The notes under the pieces are model-generated. The model had not been told where the DNA came from, searched no databases, and worked only from the letters and a program-made list of their open reading frames with translations. DNA of 64,000 bases from Pseudomonas sp. DY-1 (GTDB taxonomy: Bacteria > Pseudomonadota > Gammaproteobacteria > Pseudomonadales > Pseudomonadaceae): contig NZ_CP032616.1 of the NCBI RefSeq assembly GCF_003626975.1, positions 1,054,001 through 1,118,000 of the forward strand, given 5' to 3'. Positions within the stretch are counted from its first letter, which is position 1. Every line of letters starts with the position of its first letter. The position numbers and the translations under genes are program-made. Positions 20,276-27,942 of this stretch are shown here, piece by piece.

Positions 20276-20821
20276 TCAGGGAAATGGAACGGGACGGGCG
20301 GGCTGCAGGGGGAGCCCGGCCTGTTCCCAGGCATCGATGCCATCACGGTACCAGTAGAGGTTGGTGTAGCCCAGCGCGGCAGCGCGTTTCACGGCGTTCC
20401 AGCTCAGCCAGCAGTCGGAACGGCAGTAGAAAACCAGAGGGTGGTTGCTGCGGCCATGGCTGGCCTGTCGCAGATGGCGGCTGAAATAGCCCAGCCATTC
20501 GGCACTGAGTTCGCCATCACCAGTGTTGGCCAGCCAGAGGCTGCCAGGCAGGTTGGCATGGGGTTCGTCTTCGATGAAGCGCCCTTGCAGCCACTGGCGG
20601 CGGTAAACGTCCACCAGCAGGGTATCGGGCTGTGCCTTCAACTGAGCCTCAAGCTGGGCGGTATCCAGGGTACGGGCGGATTCAACGTTGGCTGGTGTCG
20701 GGCTGCGGTAGCGGGTCAGGCGGTAACCGTCCGCGGAGAACAGCGGAGTGTCGGCGGCTTCACTGGCAAGCGCGGGTAGCGCAAGGGCAACGCAGGCAAG
20801 GCAGGTGAGTAGGCGCTTCAT
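20276..20821 (-). CDS. PQQ-dependent catabolism-associated CXXCW (rhodanese-like) protein
   Basis: The 181-residue protein has a signal peptide (MKRLLTCLACVALALPALAS) and a rhodanese-like domain ending in the family signature CRSDCWLSWNAVKRA, followed by LGYTNLYWYRDGIDAWEQAGLP. It is the periplasmic partner found with PQQ-dependent alcohol dehydrogenase clusters (TIGR03865 type). The biochemical role is not known; a redox or sulfur-transfer role is plausible from the Cys pair. A -10-like TGTAAT on the minus strand (20851-20856) would start a transcript about 23 nt before the ATG, with the TACCAAAGTAGTA motif farther upstream. Confidence 0.88.
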   Translation of the reverse strand: MKRLLTCLACVALALPALASEAADTPLFSADGYRLTRYRSPTPANVESARTLDTAQLEAQLKAQPDTLLVDVYRRQWLQGRFIEDEPHANLPGSLWLANTGDGELSAEWLGYFSRHLRQASHGRSNHPLVFYCRSDCWLSWNAVKRAAALGYTNLYWYRDGIDAWEQAGLPLQPARPVPFP

Positions 20822-20904
20822 GGCGGACGCTCTGTTCTTTTTGTGTAGCCATTACAGGCCAGTGCTGCTGCTTTGGGAATTCGACGTTGAGAGGGGACAA
20901 CCGG

Positions 20905-20917
20905 TACCAAAGTAGTA
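20905..20917. promoter_or_regulatory. Candidate operator, TACCAAAGTAGTA
   Basis: One mismatch from the two identical copies at 25034 and 30040. It lies in the 305-bp gap between the ABC permease stop and the rhodanese-erdR promoter, about 85 bp upstream of the rhodanese gene start. The rest of the gap holds no credible gene. Confidence 0.6.
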
Positions 20918-21126
20918 GATCGCCCCGGCCGGCGCCCAATCCGGCAGTGGCAGCCTGCTCACTGGAAGGTCGGTGTGGAAAGGTTGGCCTTCGTCGACAG
21001 CAGCGCTACCGGCGCATCTTGCGCTTTCTCAGTTTCTTTATGACTAAGTGCGTGCATTTCAATCCGCCGGGACACAGCGAAAACTCCAGTGTTTCCCGAG
21101 CGTTACAGTGCTCCCTGGCAGCGCAG

Positions 21127-21921
21127 CTAGCCGGCCTTGCGCAGGGCTGCATGCTGGGGGTTGAAGCTCAGCAGCGCGGCCACGGCGAAGACCAGCGTCA
21201 GGGTCAGGCAGATGGCGACCGCCAATGTGTTGAAGCGCTCGTAGAGGGCGAAACGCACCATCTCGACGGCGTGGCTGAAGGGGTTGAGTGCGCAGAGCCA
21301 GTACAGCCATTCGCTGGCCTCGCGCATCTTCCAAAGCGGATAGAGCGCCGAAGACAGGAAGAACAGCGGGAAGATCACGAAGTTCATCACGCCGGCGAAG
21401 TTTTCCAGCTGGCGAATGCCGTTGGAGAGCAGCAGCCCCAGCGCGCTGAGCAGCAACGCCGCCAGCAGCAGCGCCGGCAGCGCCGCGAGCAGACCGAAGG
21501 CCGGCGGTTGTACACCGTAGAGCCAGGCGATGGCGAGGAACGCGTAGACCTGCAGCAGCGAGACCAGCGAAGTGGCCAGCAAGCGTGACGCCAGGAGGAA
21601 GGGACGGGGCAGGGGGCTGGTGAGCAGCAGACGCATGCTGCCCATCTCGCGGTCGTAGACCATCGACAGCGAGCCCTGCATGCCGTTGAACAGCAGGATC
21701 ATGCAGGCCAGCCCCGGAACTATGTAGGTTTCATAGGTGATGTAGGTGTCGTAGGGCTCGATGATGGCGATGCCCAGGGCGGCGCGAAAACCGGCAGCGA
21801 AGACCAGGAGCCACAGCAGTGGGCGCACCAGGGCGCTAAGAAAACGGGTGCGCTGCAGCACGAAGCGCAGCCACTCGCGCAGCAGGATTCCGCGCAGGCA
21901 ATTCCAGTAGGCGGTCAGCAT
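21127..21921 (-). CDS. pedC: PQQ/alcohol-associated ABC-2 permease (PedC type)
   Basis: The 264-residue inner-membrane permease has six hydrophobic helices (e.g. FLSALVRPLLWLLVFAAGF, GLACMILLFNGMQGSLSMVY, ALPALLLAALLLSALGLLLS) and the ABC-2 hallmark DREMGSMRLLLTSPLPR. It belongs to the permease type associated with PQQ alcohol oxidation clusters. I chose the ATG at 21919-21921 (MLTAYWNCLRG) with GGAG upstream, not the longer frame. It is the last gene of the binding-protein, YVTN, ATPase, permease operon. The transported substrate is unknown. Confidence 0.88.
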   Translation of the reverse strand: MLTAYWNCLRGILLREWLRFVLQRTRFLSALVRPLLWLLVFAAGFRAALGIAIIEPYDTYITYETYIVPGLACMILLFNGMQGSLSMVYDREMGSMRLLLTSPLPRPFLLASRLLATSLVSLLQVYAFLAIAWLYGVQPPAFGLLAALPALLLAALLLSALGLLLSNGIRQLENFAGVMNFVIFPLFFLSSALYPLWKMREASEWLYWLCALNPFSHAVEMVRFALYERFNTLAVAICLTLTLVFAVAALLSFNPQHAALRKAG

Positions 21922-21953
21922 GGGAAGGGCTCCGTAATGGTGGCGGGCTTCTG

Positions 21954-22038
21954 GCGTAGGGTGCGCTGCGCGCACCGAGGTTTCCGCGCGGGTTCTACGG
22001 CCAAGTGCTTCGCGTAGGGTACGCCGTGCGCACCGAGC
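21954..22038. repeat. Direct pair of GCGTAGGGTGCGC repeats inside ABC operon
   Basis: GCGTAGGGTGCGCTGCGCGC at 21954 and GCGTAGGGTACGCCGTGCGC at 22012 are copies of one element; both end CACCGAG. Each can form a small GC-rich hairpin. They separate the ATPase and permease genes by 133 bp. The same family appears at 27171, 33563, 36708 and 41428. Confidence 0.75.
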
Positions 22039-22054
22039 AGGTCCGACAGGGGCC

Positions 22055-22771
22055 TCATGCCGTCAACCGCTCGTACGTCGCGGCCAGGCCGCCTTCGTGT
22101 CCGGCGCTCAGGCTGGCCGCGTTGTCATTGGCTACGATCCGCCCTTGATTGAGCAGGAGCAGACGATCATCGGGCTGGATTTCGTCCAGCAGATGGGTGG
22201 TCCAGAGCACGGCGACGCCTTGTTCCCGACAAAGCTGGCGAACATGCTTGTTGAGCCCGTCGCGGCTGGCCGGGTCGAGGCCGGCGCTGGCTTCGTCGAG
22301 AAGCAACAGGCGAGGCTCGTGGAGCAGCGCACGGGCGATCTCCACTCGCCGCCGGTGACCTCCATTGAGCAGGCGCACACTGTCGTGCCGACGCGGTCCC
22401 AACTGCTGGCGTTCCAGCTCCCGCTCGATACGCTCCGTGGCCAGCTTGCCGGGCAAGCCGTGCAGGGCGGCGTGGTAACGCAGGTTTTGTTCAACGCTGA
22501 GGTCCAAGTCCAGCGTGCTCTGCTGGAACACCACCCCGAGTCGTGCAAGGGCTTTGCGCGGCTCCTGCCGCAGCGAGTGGCCGCAGACGCGAATCTCACC
22601 CTGGCGCAGGTCGTAGAGTCGAGTGAGCAGTGCGATCAGGGTGGATTTGCCCGCGCCATTGGGACCGAGCAGGGCGGTGAAGCTGCCCGATTCCAGATGG
22701 AACCCGACACTGTCCAGGGCTCGGCGCGGGCCGTAGGCAAAGGACACGTCGACCAGATCAAGCGCGTTCAC
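22055..22771 (-). CDS. PQQ-associated ABC transporter ATP-binding protein
   Basis: The 238-residue ATPase has Walker A GPNGAGKST, a Q-loop region (GVVFQQSTLDLDL), Walker B LLLLDEASAGLD and the switch His (LWTTHLLDEI). The signature reads LLNGGHRRRVEIARALL, where the usual LSGGQ is LNGGH. It begins at a GTG whose last bases overlap the stop of the YVTN gene (GTGA), so translation is coupled. It pairs with the ABC-2 permease at 21127. Homologues accompany PQQ alcohol dehydrogenase clusters. Confidence 0.9.
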   Translation of the reverse strand: MNALDLVDVSFAYGPRRALDSVGFHLESGSFTALLGPNGAGKSTLIALLTRLYDLRQGEIRVCGHSLRQEPRKALARLGVVFQQSTLDLDLSVEQNLRYHAALHGLPGKLATERIERELERQQLGPRRHDSVRLLNGGHRRRVEIARALLHEPRLLLLDEASAGLDPASRDGLNKHVRQLCREQGVAVLWTTHLLDEIQPDDRLLLLNQGRIVANDNAASLSAGHEGGLAATYERLTA

Positions 22772-23736
22772 GGTGTCACCACCACGCCCCAGGGGTAACG
22801 GCCGACCTTGATCGACCTGGTCACCTTGAGGCTGTCGACATCGATCACCGAGACGTCGCCGCTGATGCCATTGGTGGCCAGCAGGCGCTTCTCGTCCGGA
22901 GTGAACGCCAGGTGCCAGACACGGCGCCCCACCAGCAGGTAGTCGAGGATTTCATAGGTGCTGGTATCGACCACTGCGATGTGGTTGGCCGGCCCCAGCG
23001 CAACGAAGGCGTACTTGCCGTCGCGGGTCAGCTTCACCCCTACCGGCTGCACCTTGTCCGGATGCACGCCCTTGATCTGGAACTTGAGCACCTTCTGCAC
23101 CTTGCGGCTGGCGACGTCCACCACCGTGACCGTGCCGCCGATCTCGGCCGAGGCCCAGAGTTGCTTGCCGTCATGGCTGAATTCCACATGGCGCGGACGC
23201 TGGTCCACCAGGGTGTTGTCGATCAGCTTCTGGGTGGATGTGTCGATCCAGTGCAGCATATTGGTGGTTTCGCTGGTGTTGATCGCCCATTTGCCATCCG
23301 GGCTTACCGCCATGCCTTCGGGCTCTACGCCCACGTCGATCTGCGCCAGTACCTGGTCGCTCTGGGTGTCGACCACGGTGACCAGGGCGTCGTCTTCGTT
23401 GGAGATGTACAGCCAGCGGTCATTGGGGTGCAGGGCGAACTGCTCAGGGTCGGCACCGGAGGGAAGCTCCTTGATGATCTGGCGGGTGGCCAGGTCCATC
23501 ACCTGCACCGTGTCGGAATCGCTGGCGCAGATGTACAGCAGCTTGTTGTCGCCGGACAGCAGCAGCCCTCGGGGACGCTTGCCGACCGCCAGGCTCCCGG
23601 TGACCTCGAGGCTGTCCAGGTCGATCACGCTGATGTTGTTGTCCTTTTCGTTGGAAACGTAGGCGGTGGCGGCCAGGGCCTGGCCGGCGAGCAGCAGTAG
23701 TGCTGAGCCTATGGCAGCGGCAAGGGGAGCGGGCAT
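22768..23736 (-). CDS. PQQ-associated YVTN beta-propeller protein
   Basis: The 322-residue periplasmic protein has a signal peptide (MPAPLAAAIGSALLLLAGQALA) and about seven 40-residue propeller repeats with the YVTN-like core (YVSNEKDNNISVIDLDSLEV, YISNEDDALVTVVDTQSDQV, FVALGPANHIAVVDTSTYEI). It matches the propeller type encoded with PQQ-linked ABC systems (TIGR03866 type). Function is unproven; binding of PQQ or of an enzyme partner is a guess from context. AAGGAA precedes the ATG. Confidence 0.88.
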   Translation of the reverse strand: MPAPLAAAIGSALLLLAGQALAATAYVSNEKDNNISVIDLDSLEVTGSLAVGKRPRGLLLSGDNKLLYICASDSDTVQVMDLATRQIIKELPSGADPEQFALHPNDRWLYISNEDDALVTVVDTQSDQVLAQIDVGVEPEGMAVSPDGKWAINTSETTNMLHWIDTSTQKLIDNTLVDQRPRHVEFSHDGKQLWASAEIGGTVTVVDVASRKVQKVLKFQIKGVHPDKVQPVGVKLTRDGKYAFVALGPANHIAVVDTSTYEILDYLLVGRRVWHLAFTPDEKRLLATNGISGDVSVIDVDSLKVTRSIKVGRYPWGVVVTP

Positions 23737-23759
23737 GGCGAGTTTCCTTCTTGTTGTGG

Positions 23760-24953
23760 TCAGTGCGCTGCGGCGAACTGGCGGCAGGTGCTTTCGGGAC
23801 GGTCGAAGCCGAGGCTGTCCAGCTCGCTTACCGGGTGCAGGAAACCCTCCTGGGGCGAGGTGCTGACCAGGGAGCGGGGATGCACCAGGGGAATGGGCTG
23901 GCGCAACTGGCCGTCCCAGTCGCGGTAGCTCAGCTTGCGGCCCTTGAAGCCGTCCAGCGGCAGGTCGGCGGACAGTGCCAGGGTGCGGATGCCTTGAGCG
24001 TCGGCGCTCTTCAGGCGGGTCACGGCGCTGGCGATGCTTCGCACGGCGATCCAGGCAGCGAAATCGCGGTCGTTCATCCAGCGCCCGGCCAGCGCTTCAA
24101 AACGCTTCTGCAACTGTGCGGCGCCGTAGGTTTCCACTGTCTTGTGCCAACCGGTGGGCGTCAGCCCCTGAGTGCCGGCCACCGGGCGCGGATACCAGGT
24201 GTTGTAGGGCAGGTACTCGCCGAAATCGCCGCGCTCGTCTGCCACCAGTACCACGTCGTATTCGCTGGTCTGGGTGAAAAGCGGCATCTCCGCCTGGGCG
24301 CTGCGGCGCTGGTCGTTATCGAAGGTCCAGGGTTTCTCTTCGACTATTTTCGCGCCGAAACGCCCAGCGGCGCGGCGGATGGCGGCGGCGTAGGCGAGGT
24401 CGTCCGGTGCCTGGCCGGTCACCAGCAGCCAGCGCTGCCAGCGGCGGCTGGCGAGGAACTGGGCCAGGGCGTCGGCCAGCATCGCGCGGTTGGGCAGGCT
24501 GTGCAGCAGATTGGCGCGACACTGTTCGTCCCGCAGTTCGTCACTGGCGCTACCTGCGTTGAACAGCAGGCTATCGGGGAAGGCGTCAGCCAGTTGCAGC
24601 AGCTGCTCCGCCGGGGCGTTGACCACGAACAGCCGCAGACCCTGCTCGTGCAGTTCGTGAGCCTTGGCCAACAACTCATTGGGGGTAGCCGTGCGCACAG
24701 TGCTCAGTGAGTAGCGCTGTTCGAGGAAGCGACCGGTGCTGTTGCTGTCGGTTATCGCCAGTTCGGCTCCGCGCAGCCCGGTGTCTTCCGGTTCGGGTAT
24801 CACGTTGGACAGCAAGGGGCCGCGATCCGGTGTCCAGGCCAGGTAGCCGATGCGAACCTCCAGACCTTCGTCGGCGCGGACTTCGGTGGCGAGAAGGGCG
24901 GCGCTGGACAGTGCCAGCAAGTAGGTCAGGCCGTGGAGCAGGTACTGACGCAT
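23760..24953 (-). CDS. PQQ-associated ABC periplasmic binding protein
   Basis: The 397-residue protein has a signal peptide (MRQYLLHGLTYLLALSSAAL) and a Leu/Ile/Val-binding-type fold, with GLRGAELAITDSNSTGRFL near the N-terminus and a second lobe containing LLVTGQAPDDLAYAAAI. It matches the binding-protein type found with PQQ alcohol oxidation clusters (TIGR03863 type). It is the first gene of the four-gene operon, with a strong AAAGGAG site. The gene is divergent from the small peptide-pedS2-pedR2 unit and shares a 152-bp intergenic region with the operator at 25034. Confidence 0.88.
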   Translation of the reverse strand: MRQYLLHGLTYLLALSSAALLATEVRADEGLEVRIGYLAWTPDRGPLLSNVIPEPEDTGLRGAELAITDSNSTGRFLEQRYSLSTVRTATPNELLAKAHELHEQGLRLFVVNAPAEQLLQLADAFPDSLLFNAGSASDELRDEQCRANLLHSLPNRAMLADALAQFLASRRWQRWLLVTGQAPDDLAYAAAIRRAAGRFGAKIVEEKPWTFDNDQRRSAQAEMPLFTQTSEYDVVLVADERGDFGEYLPYNTWYPRPVAGTQGLTPTGWHKTVETYGAAQLQKRFEALAGRWMNDRDFAAWIAVRSIASAVTRLKSADAQGIRTLALSADLPLDGFKGRKLSYRDWDGQLRQPIPLVHPRSLVSTSPQEGFLHPVSELDSLGFDRPESTCRQFAAAH

Positions 24954-25033
24954 TTCATGGCTCCTTTGAACGTGGAGCCAGCATAGGAACGAGACGGAGC
25001 CTGGGAAATATGAAGAAAGTACCGGTCGTGCGG

Positions 25034-25075
25034 TACCAAGGTAGTAGAAATCGGCCGGCGATTAGGCCCTAGGAT
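25034..25075 (+). promoter_or_regulatory. Candidate operator and -10 for peptide-pedS2-pedR2 unit
   Basis: TACCAAGGTAGTA (25034-25046) is followed, 24 bp after its last base, by a -10-like TAGGAT (25070-25075). No good -35 is present, which fits an activator-dependent promoter. The start would be near 25082, 24 nt before the small ATG at 25106. The copy at 30040 is identical and has the same 24-bp spacing. Confidence 0.7.
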
Positions 25076-25105
25076 GGCCACACAAAAACCTGAAGGAAGC
25101 CGTCC

Positions 25106-25240
25106 ATGCGCATCCTCAAGCACCTGCTGTTGCCGTTGCTACTGATCCTCAGCCTGCTCGGTTTCGACCGCGAAGGGTCCTCCGATTTCCATTACCAGGG
25201 CGGCGCACCGGTGTTGCCGGTCATCTGGTTGGATGAGTGA
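25106..25240 (+). CDS. Small hydrophobic peptide, 44 aa, ahead of pedS2
   Basis: The product is MRILKHLLLPLLLILSLLGF followed by DREGSSDFHYQGGAPVLPVI and WLDE. One hydrophobic helix (residues 4-20) could be a signal or a membrane anchor, leaving an acidic, Pro-rich 24-residue tail outside. AAGGAA precedes the ATG. The stop is 6 bp before the sensor kinase start, so the two are co-transcribed. Its KHLLLPLL core is shared with the 51-residue peptide at 30115. I know of no described function. It could be a co-sensor, a leader peptide or a periplasmic ligand. Confidence 0.72.
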   Translation: MRILKHLLLPLLLILSLLGFDREGSSDFHYQGGAPVLPVIWLDE

Positions 25241-25246
25241 GCCGCG

Positions 25247-26509
25247 ATGTCCGCGCTCTGGCGCATCAACCTGCTGGTCACTCTGTTCTTCGTGCTGGTG
25301 GGGGGGGCCTGCCTGGCGCTGTTGCTGCGCCAGGCCGGGCAGGACGTACGCCGTGAACTGATGGCGGCCGAGGCCGTGGTGGAATACCTGCGTGACTCCG
25401 CCCGGCGCGATCCCGCTGCGCTCCAGCCGCACCTCACCGGCAATCTGCGCCACGTGCGCGTGCATCGCCTTGACCAGCCGTCCGCCGAACCCGCGCCCGG
25501 GCCACTGCAGCGCTGGCTGGCCCATTGGCTGTATCCGGCGGCTGAAGCCAGCGGCGATGTCCTGAGCCTGGTGGATGGCAGCCGCGTGCGGATCAGTGTC
25601 GACCCGCGTGACGAAGTGGACGAGATTCGCGACTCCCTGCAGCAACTGCTGGTGCTGTTCGCCATCGCGCTTTGCTTGAGCCTGTGGGCCATCCGCTGGG
25701 CGGTGCGACGTGGCCTGCGGGTGCTGGATGAGCTGCTTGGTGCACTGCAGCAAGTATCCCGTGGGGACCTGCAAGCACGCCTTCCCGCGCATTCTTCAGC
25801 CGAATCCCAGCGGTTGGCCGGCCACTTCAACCAGATGGCAGCCTGCCTGGAACGGGTCAAGGTGGAGAACGCTGAACTCACCCAGGCGCTGCTGGCACTG
25901 CAGGAGCGCGAACGCCGCCAGCTCGCCCAGGCATTGCACGACGACCTCGGTCAGTACCTCGCGGGTATCCGTGCGCAGCTCTTCCTGCTGCGTAGCGTCA
26001 CGGGGCAGTTGCCGGTGGTTAATCGCACCGCGCAGGCCCTGGAGAACAACTGCCAGCATCTGCAGGATGGCTTCCGCGCCCTGGTGCGCGATCTTTATCC
26101 CGTGGTGCTGGAGCGCCTGGAACTGGCCGAGGCGATTCGATTGCTTGGCCAGCAATGGCAAGAGGCCCACGGCATTTCCTGCCGCATGCAGCTGGCCGAC
26201 GACCTGCCGGCACTCTCGGGTGAAGCCAAGGCCCATCTCTATCGCCTGTTGCAGGAGGCCCTGACCAACGTCGTGCGACATGCCGGTGCCAGCGAAGTGC
26301 GAATCCGCCTGCGTACCGGACAGCGGCGCCTGCGTCTGGTCGTGCGGGATGACGGTCGTGGTGCCGAGAGCCTCGGCGGCGGCGGTATCGGCTTGCGCTC
26401 GATGCGCGAGCGGGCTCGTTGCCTGGGCGGTGAACTCAGGCTATTGACGCGCCCCGGCGCCGGCCTGGTGCTGTGCCTCAACATTCCTCTGGAGGAGCCA
26501 GGACCATGA
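25247..26509 (+). CDS. Membrane sensor histidine kinase, PedS2/EraS type
   Basis: The 420-residue NarX-class kinase has TM1 (about 8-28), a periplasmic loop (29-130), TM2 (131-150), a HAMP region, HisKA_3 with His231 (ERRQLAQALHDDLGQ), and an ATPase domain (LLQEALTNVVRHAGA, DDGRGAESLGGGGIGLRSM). In P. putida the kinase in this position (PedS2) mediates the calcium/lanthanide switch between PedE and PedH. The loop ends with an acidic cluster (Asp119, Asp122, Glu123, Asp125, Glu126, Asp129), a possible metal site. An 8-G run at 25300-25307 lies in TM1. The stop overlaps the regulator start (ATGA). Confidence 0.87.
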   Translation: MSALWRINLLVTLFFVLVGGACLALLLRQAGQDVRRELMAAEAVVEYLRDSARRDPAALQPHLTGNLRHVRVHRLDQPSAEPAPGPLQRWLAHWLYPAAEASGDVLSLVDGSRVRISVDPRDEVDEIRDSLQQLLVLFAIALCLSLWAIRWAVRRGLRVLDELLGALQQVSRGDLQARLPAHSSAESQRLAGHFNQMAACLERVKVENAELTQALLALQERERRQLAQALHDDLGQYLAGIRAQLFLLRSVTGQLPVVNRTAQALENNCQHLQDGFRALVRDLYPVVLERLELAEAIRLLGQQWQEAHGISCRMQLADDLPALSGEAKAHLYRLLQEALTNVVRHAGASEVRIRLRTGQRRLRLVVRDDGRGAESLGGGGIGLRSMRERARCLGGELRLLTRPGAGLVLCLNIPLEEPGP

Positions 26510-27138
26510 AAATTCTGCTGGTGGACGACCACGCGGTGGTGCGCCAGGGCTATGCGGCGTTGCTCTGCGCGTTATTGCCGGAAGTGAGCGTCAGCGAAGC
26601 GGGCAGTGGTGAAGACGCGTTGCAGAAAGTGCAGGAGGAAATTCCCAACCTGGTCATCATCGATGTCGGCCTGCCTGGTATCAGCGGCCTGGAGACCACC
26701 CGCCGCCTGCGTCAGCGCCTGCCGCAGTTGCGCGTGCTGTTCTTCAGCATGCATGACGAGCTGCCCCTGGTGCGTCAGGCGCTGGACACTGGCGCGGCGG
26801 GTTACATCACCAAGAGCTCGCCGCCGGAAGTGTTGCTGGAAGCCGTGCGCCGCATCGTCGCGGGGTATCCCTACATCGAGCAACCGCTGGCGACTCAACT
26901 GGCCTGCCAGCAAACCGACGACCCACGCCTGCGTGGCATCACCCAACGCGAATTCGAGATTTTCGTCATGCTCGCCCGTGGCGTCCCGGCCCGCGAGATC
27001 GCCGAGCGCCTGTGCATCAGTGGCAAGACTGTTTCCAACTACCTGACCCTGTTGAAGAGCAAGTTGCAGGTGGAGTCCCAGGCAGAGCTGGTGCACCTGG
27101 CGATCGACACCGGGGTGTTGCGGGTGGCGACGGTTTAG
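26506..27138 (+). CDS. LuxR-type response regulator, PedR2/EraR type
   Basis: The 210-residue protein has a receiver domain (Asp8-Asp9 pocket, phosphoacceptor Asp53 in LVIIDVGLPG, Lys in YITKSSP) and a C-terminal LuxR HTH (VPAREIAERLCISGKTVSNY). I chose the ATG at 26506, which overlaps the kinase stop. It is the cognate partner of the kinase by position. In P. putida PedR2 activates pedE and represses pedH when lanthanides are absent; the same role here is inferred from the matching gene order. Confidence 0.88.
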   Translation: MKILLVDDHAVVRQGYAALLCALLPEVSVSEAGSGEDALQKVQEEIPNLVIIDVGLPGISGLETTRRLRQRLPQLRVLFFSMHDELPLVRQALDTGAAGYITKSSPPEVLLEAVRRIVAGYPYIEQPLATQLACQQTDDPRLRGITQREFEIFVMLARGVPAREIAERLCISGKTVSNYLTLLKSKLQVESQAELVHLAIDTGVLRVATV

Positions 27139-27170
27139 CGCAACAGCGCGTCCCATTCGGTATGTCGGAG

Positions 27171-27225
27171 TAGGGTGCGCATGGCGCACCCGCGGCTCAA
27201 CGCCGCCCTAGTAGGGTGGGCCATG
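27171..27225. repeat. TAGGGTGCGC-type repeat between convergent genes
   Basis: GGGTGCGC (27173-27180) and GCGCACCC (27184-27191) form a tight hairpin. A partial second copy (GTAGGGTGGGCC) follows. It belongs to the same dispersed family as 21954 and 41428 and may serve as a shared transcript end for pedR2 and the pentapeptide gene. Confidence 0.65.
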
Positions 27226-27236
27226 CACACCGATGC

Positions 27237-27884
27237 TCAGTCCCAGCCGCTCGGGCAACCCTTGCAGCCTTCCATGTTGGTGGCCTGGAACGTCGCGTAG
27301 TGCCTGCGTGCACCGGTGAGATCTGCATTTTCCAGGTTGGCTTCGCCTATCTTGGCTTCCTGCAGGTTGGCGTCGCGCAGGTCGGCGCCCTTGAGATCGG
27401 CCTTGCTCAGCCAGGCCATTTCCAGGTCGGCGGCCTGGAGTCTCACCTGATGCATCTTCGCTCCGGAGAAACGGGCGAATTCCAGATAGGCGGCGGAAAG
27501 GTCGGCACCCCTGAATTCGGCGGCCTGGGCGAACATGCCCCAGCCCTGGACGGCCACCATGCGACTGCCCGAAAGGTCGGCCAGGCGCAGGTTGGTCTGT
27601 TGCAGGCTGGCGCGGGTCAGATTGGCGCCAGCCAGGTGGGCTTTTTCCAGGTTGGCCAGGTCCAGCCGGACGTGGCGCAGGTCGGCGCCCTCAAGGTTGG
27701 CACCTGACAGGTCCATCTTGCTCATGTCCTGGTTGGACAGGTTGGCGCCGCGCAGGTCGGCCCCCGGGCAGCGGCTTTCCGGGACGATGCGGCAGCCGTT
27801 GATGACCAGGTCGCCGTCGTCGGCCAACGCGACGCTGCCGGTGACCAGCAGGGCAAGAGGGAGGAACAGGTGCAGGTTGTTCAT
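27237..27884 (-). CDS. Secreted pentapeptide-repeat protein
   Basis: The 215-residue protein has a signal peptide (MNNLHLFLPLALLVTGSVALA) and then two blocks of A(D/N)LXX pentapeptide repeats (ADLRGANLSNQDMSKMDLSG, ADLKGADLRDANLQEAKIGE). It starts with a Cys-bearing segment (NGCRIVPESRCPGADL) and ends CKGCPSGWD. The repeats should fold as a right-handed beta helix. The gene follows pedE by 58 bp and is probably co-transcribed; the same pair occurs in the P. putida ped cluster. Function unknown. Confidence 0.88.
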   Translation of the reverse strand: MNNLHLFLPLALLVTGSVALADDGDLVINGCRIVPESRCPGADLRGANLSNQDMSKMDLSGANLEGADLRHVRLDLANLEKAHLAGANLTRASLQQTNLRLADLSGSRMVAVQGWGMFAQAAEFRGADLSAAYLEFARFSGAKMHQVRLQAADLEMAWLSKADLKGADLRDANLQEAKIGEANLENADLTGARRHYATFQATNMEGCKGCPSGWD

Positions 27885-27942
27885 GGCAGTTTTCCGTTCA
27901 GGTCGGGAAAGGAAACCGGGGCCCATGGCCCCGGTCCGTCAC

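Noticed and set aside
20887-21588. Plus-strand frame opposite the end of the permease gene, starting next to the operator at 20905
   Set aside because: I considered a third small peptide gene here by analogy to 25106 and 30115, but there is no KHLLLPLL-type start, no -10 at the right spacing and the product is Gln/Arg-rich.
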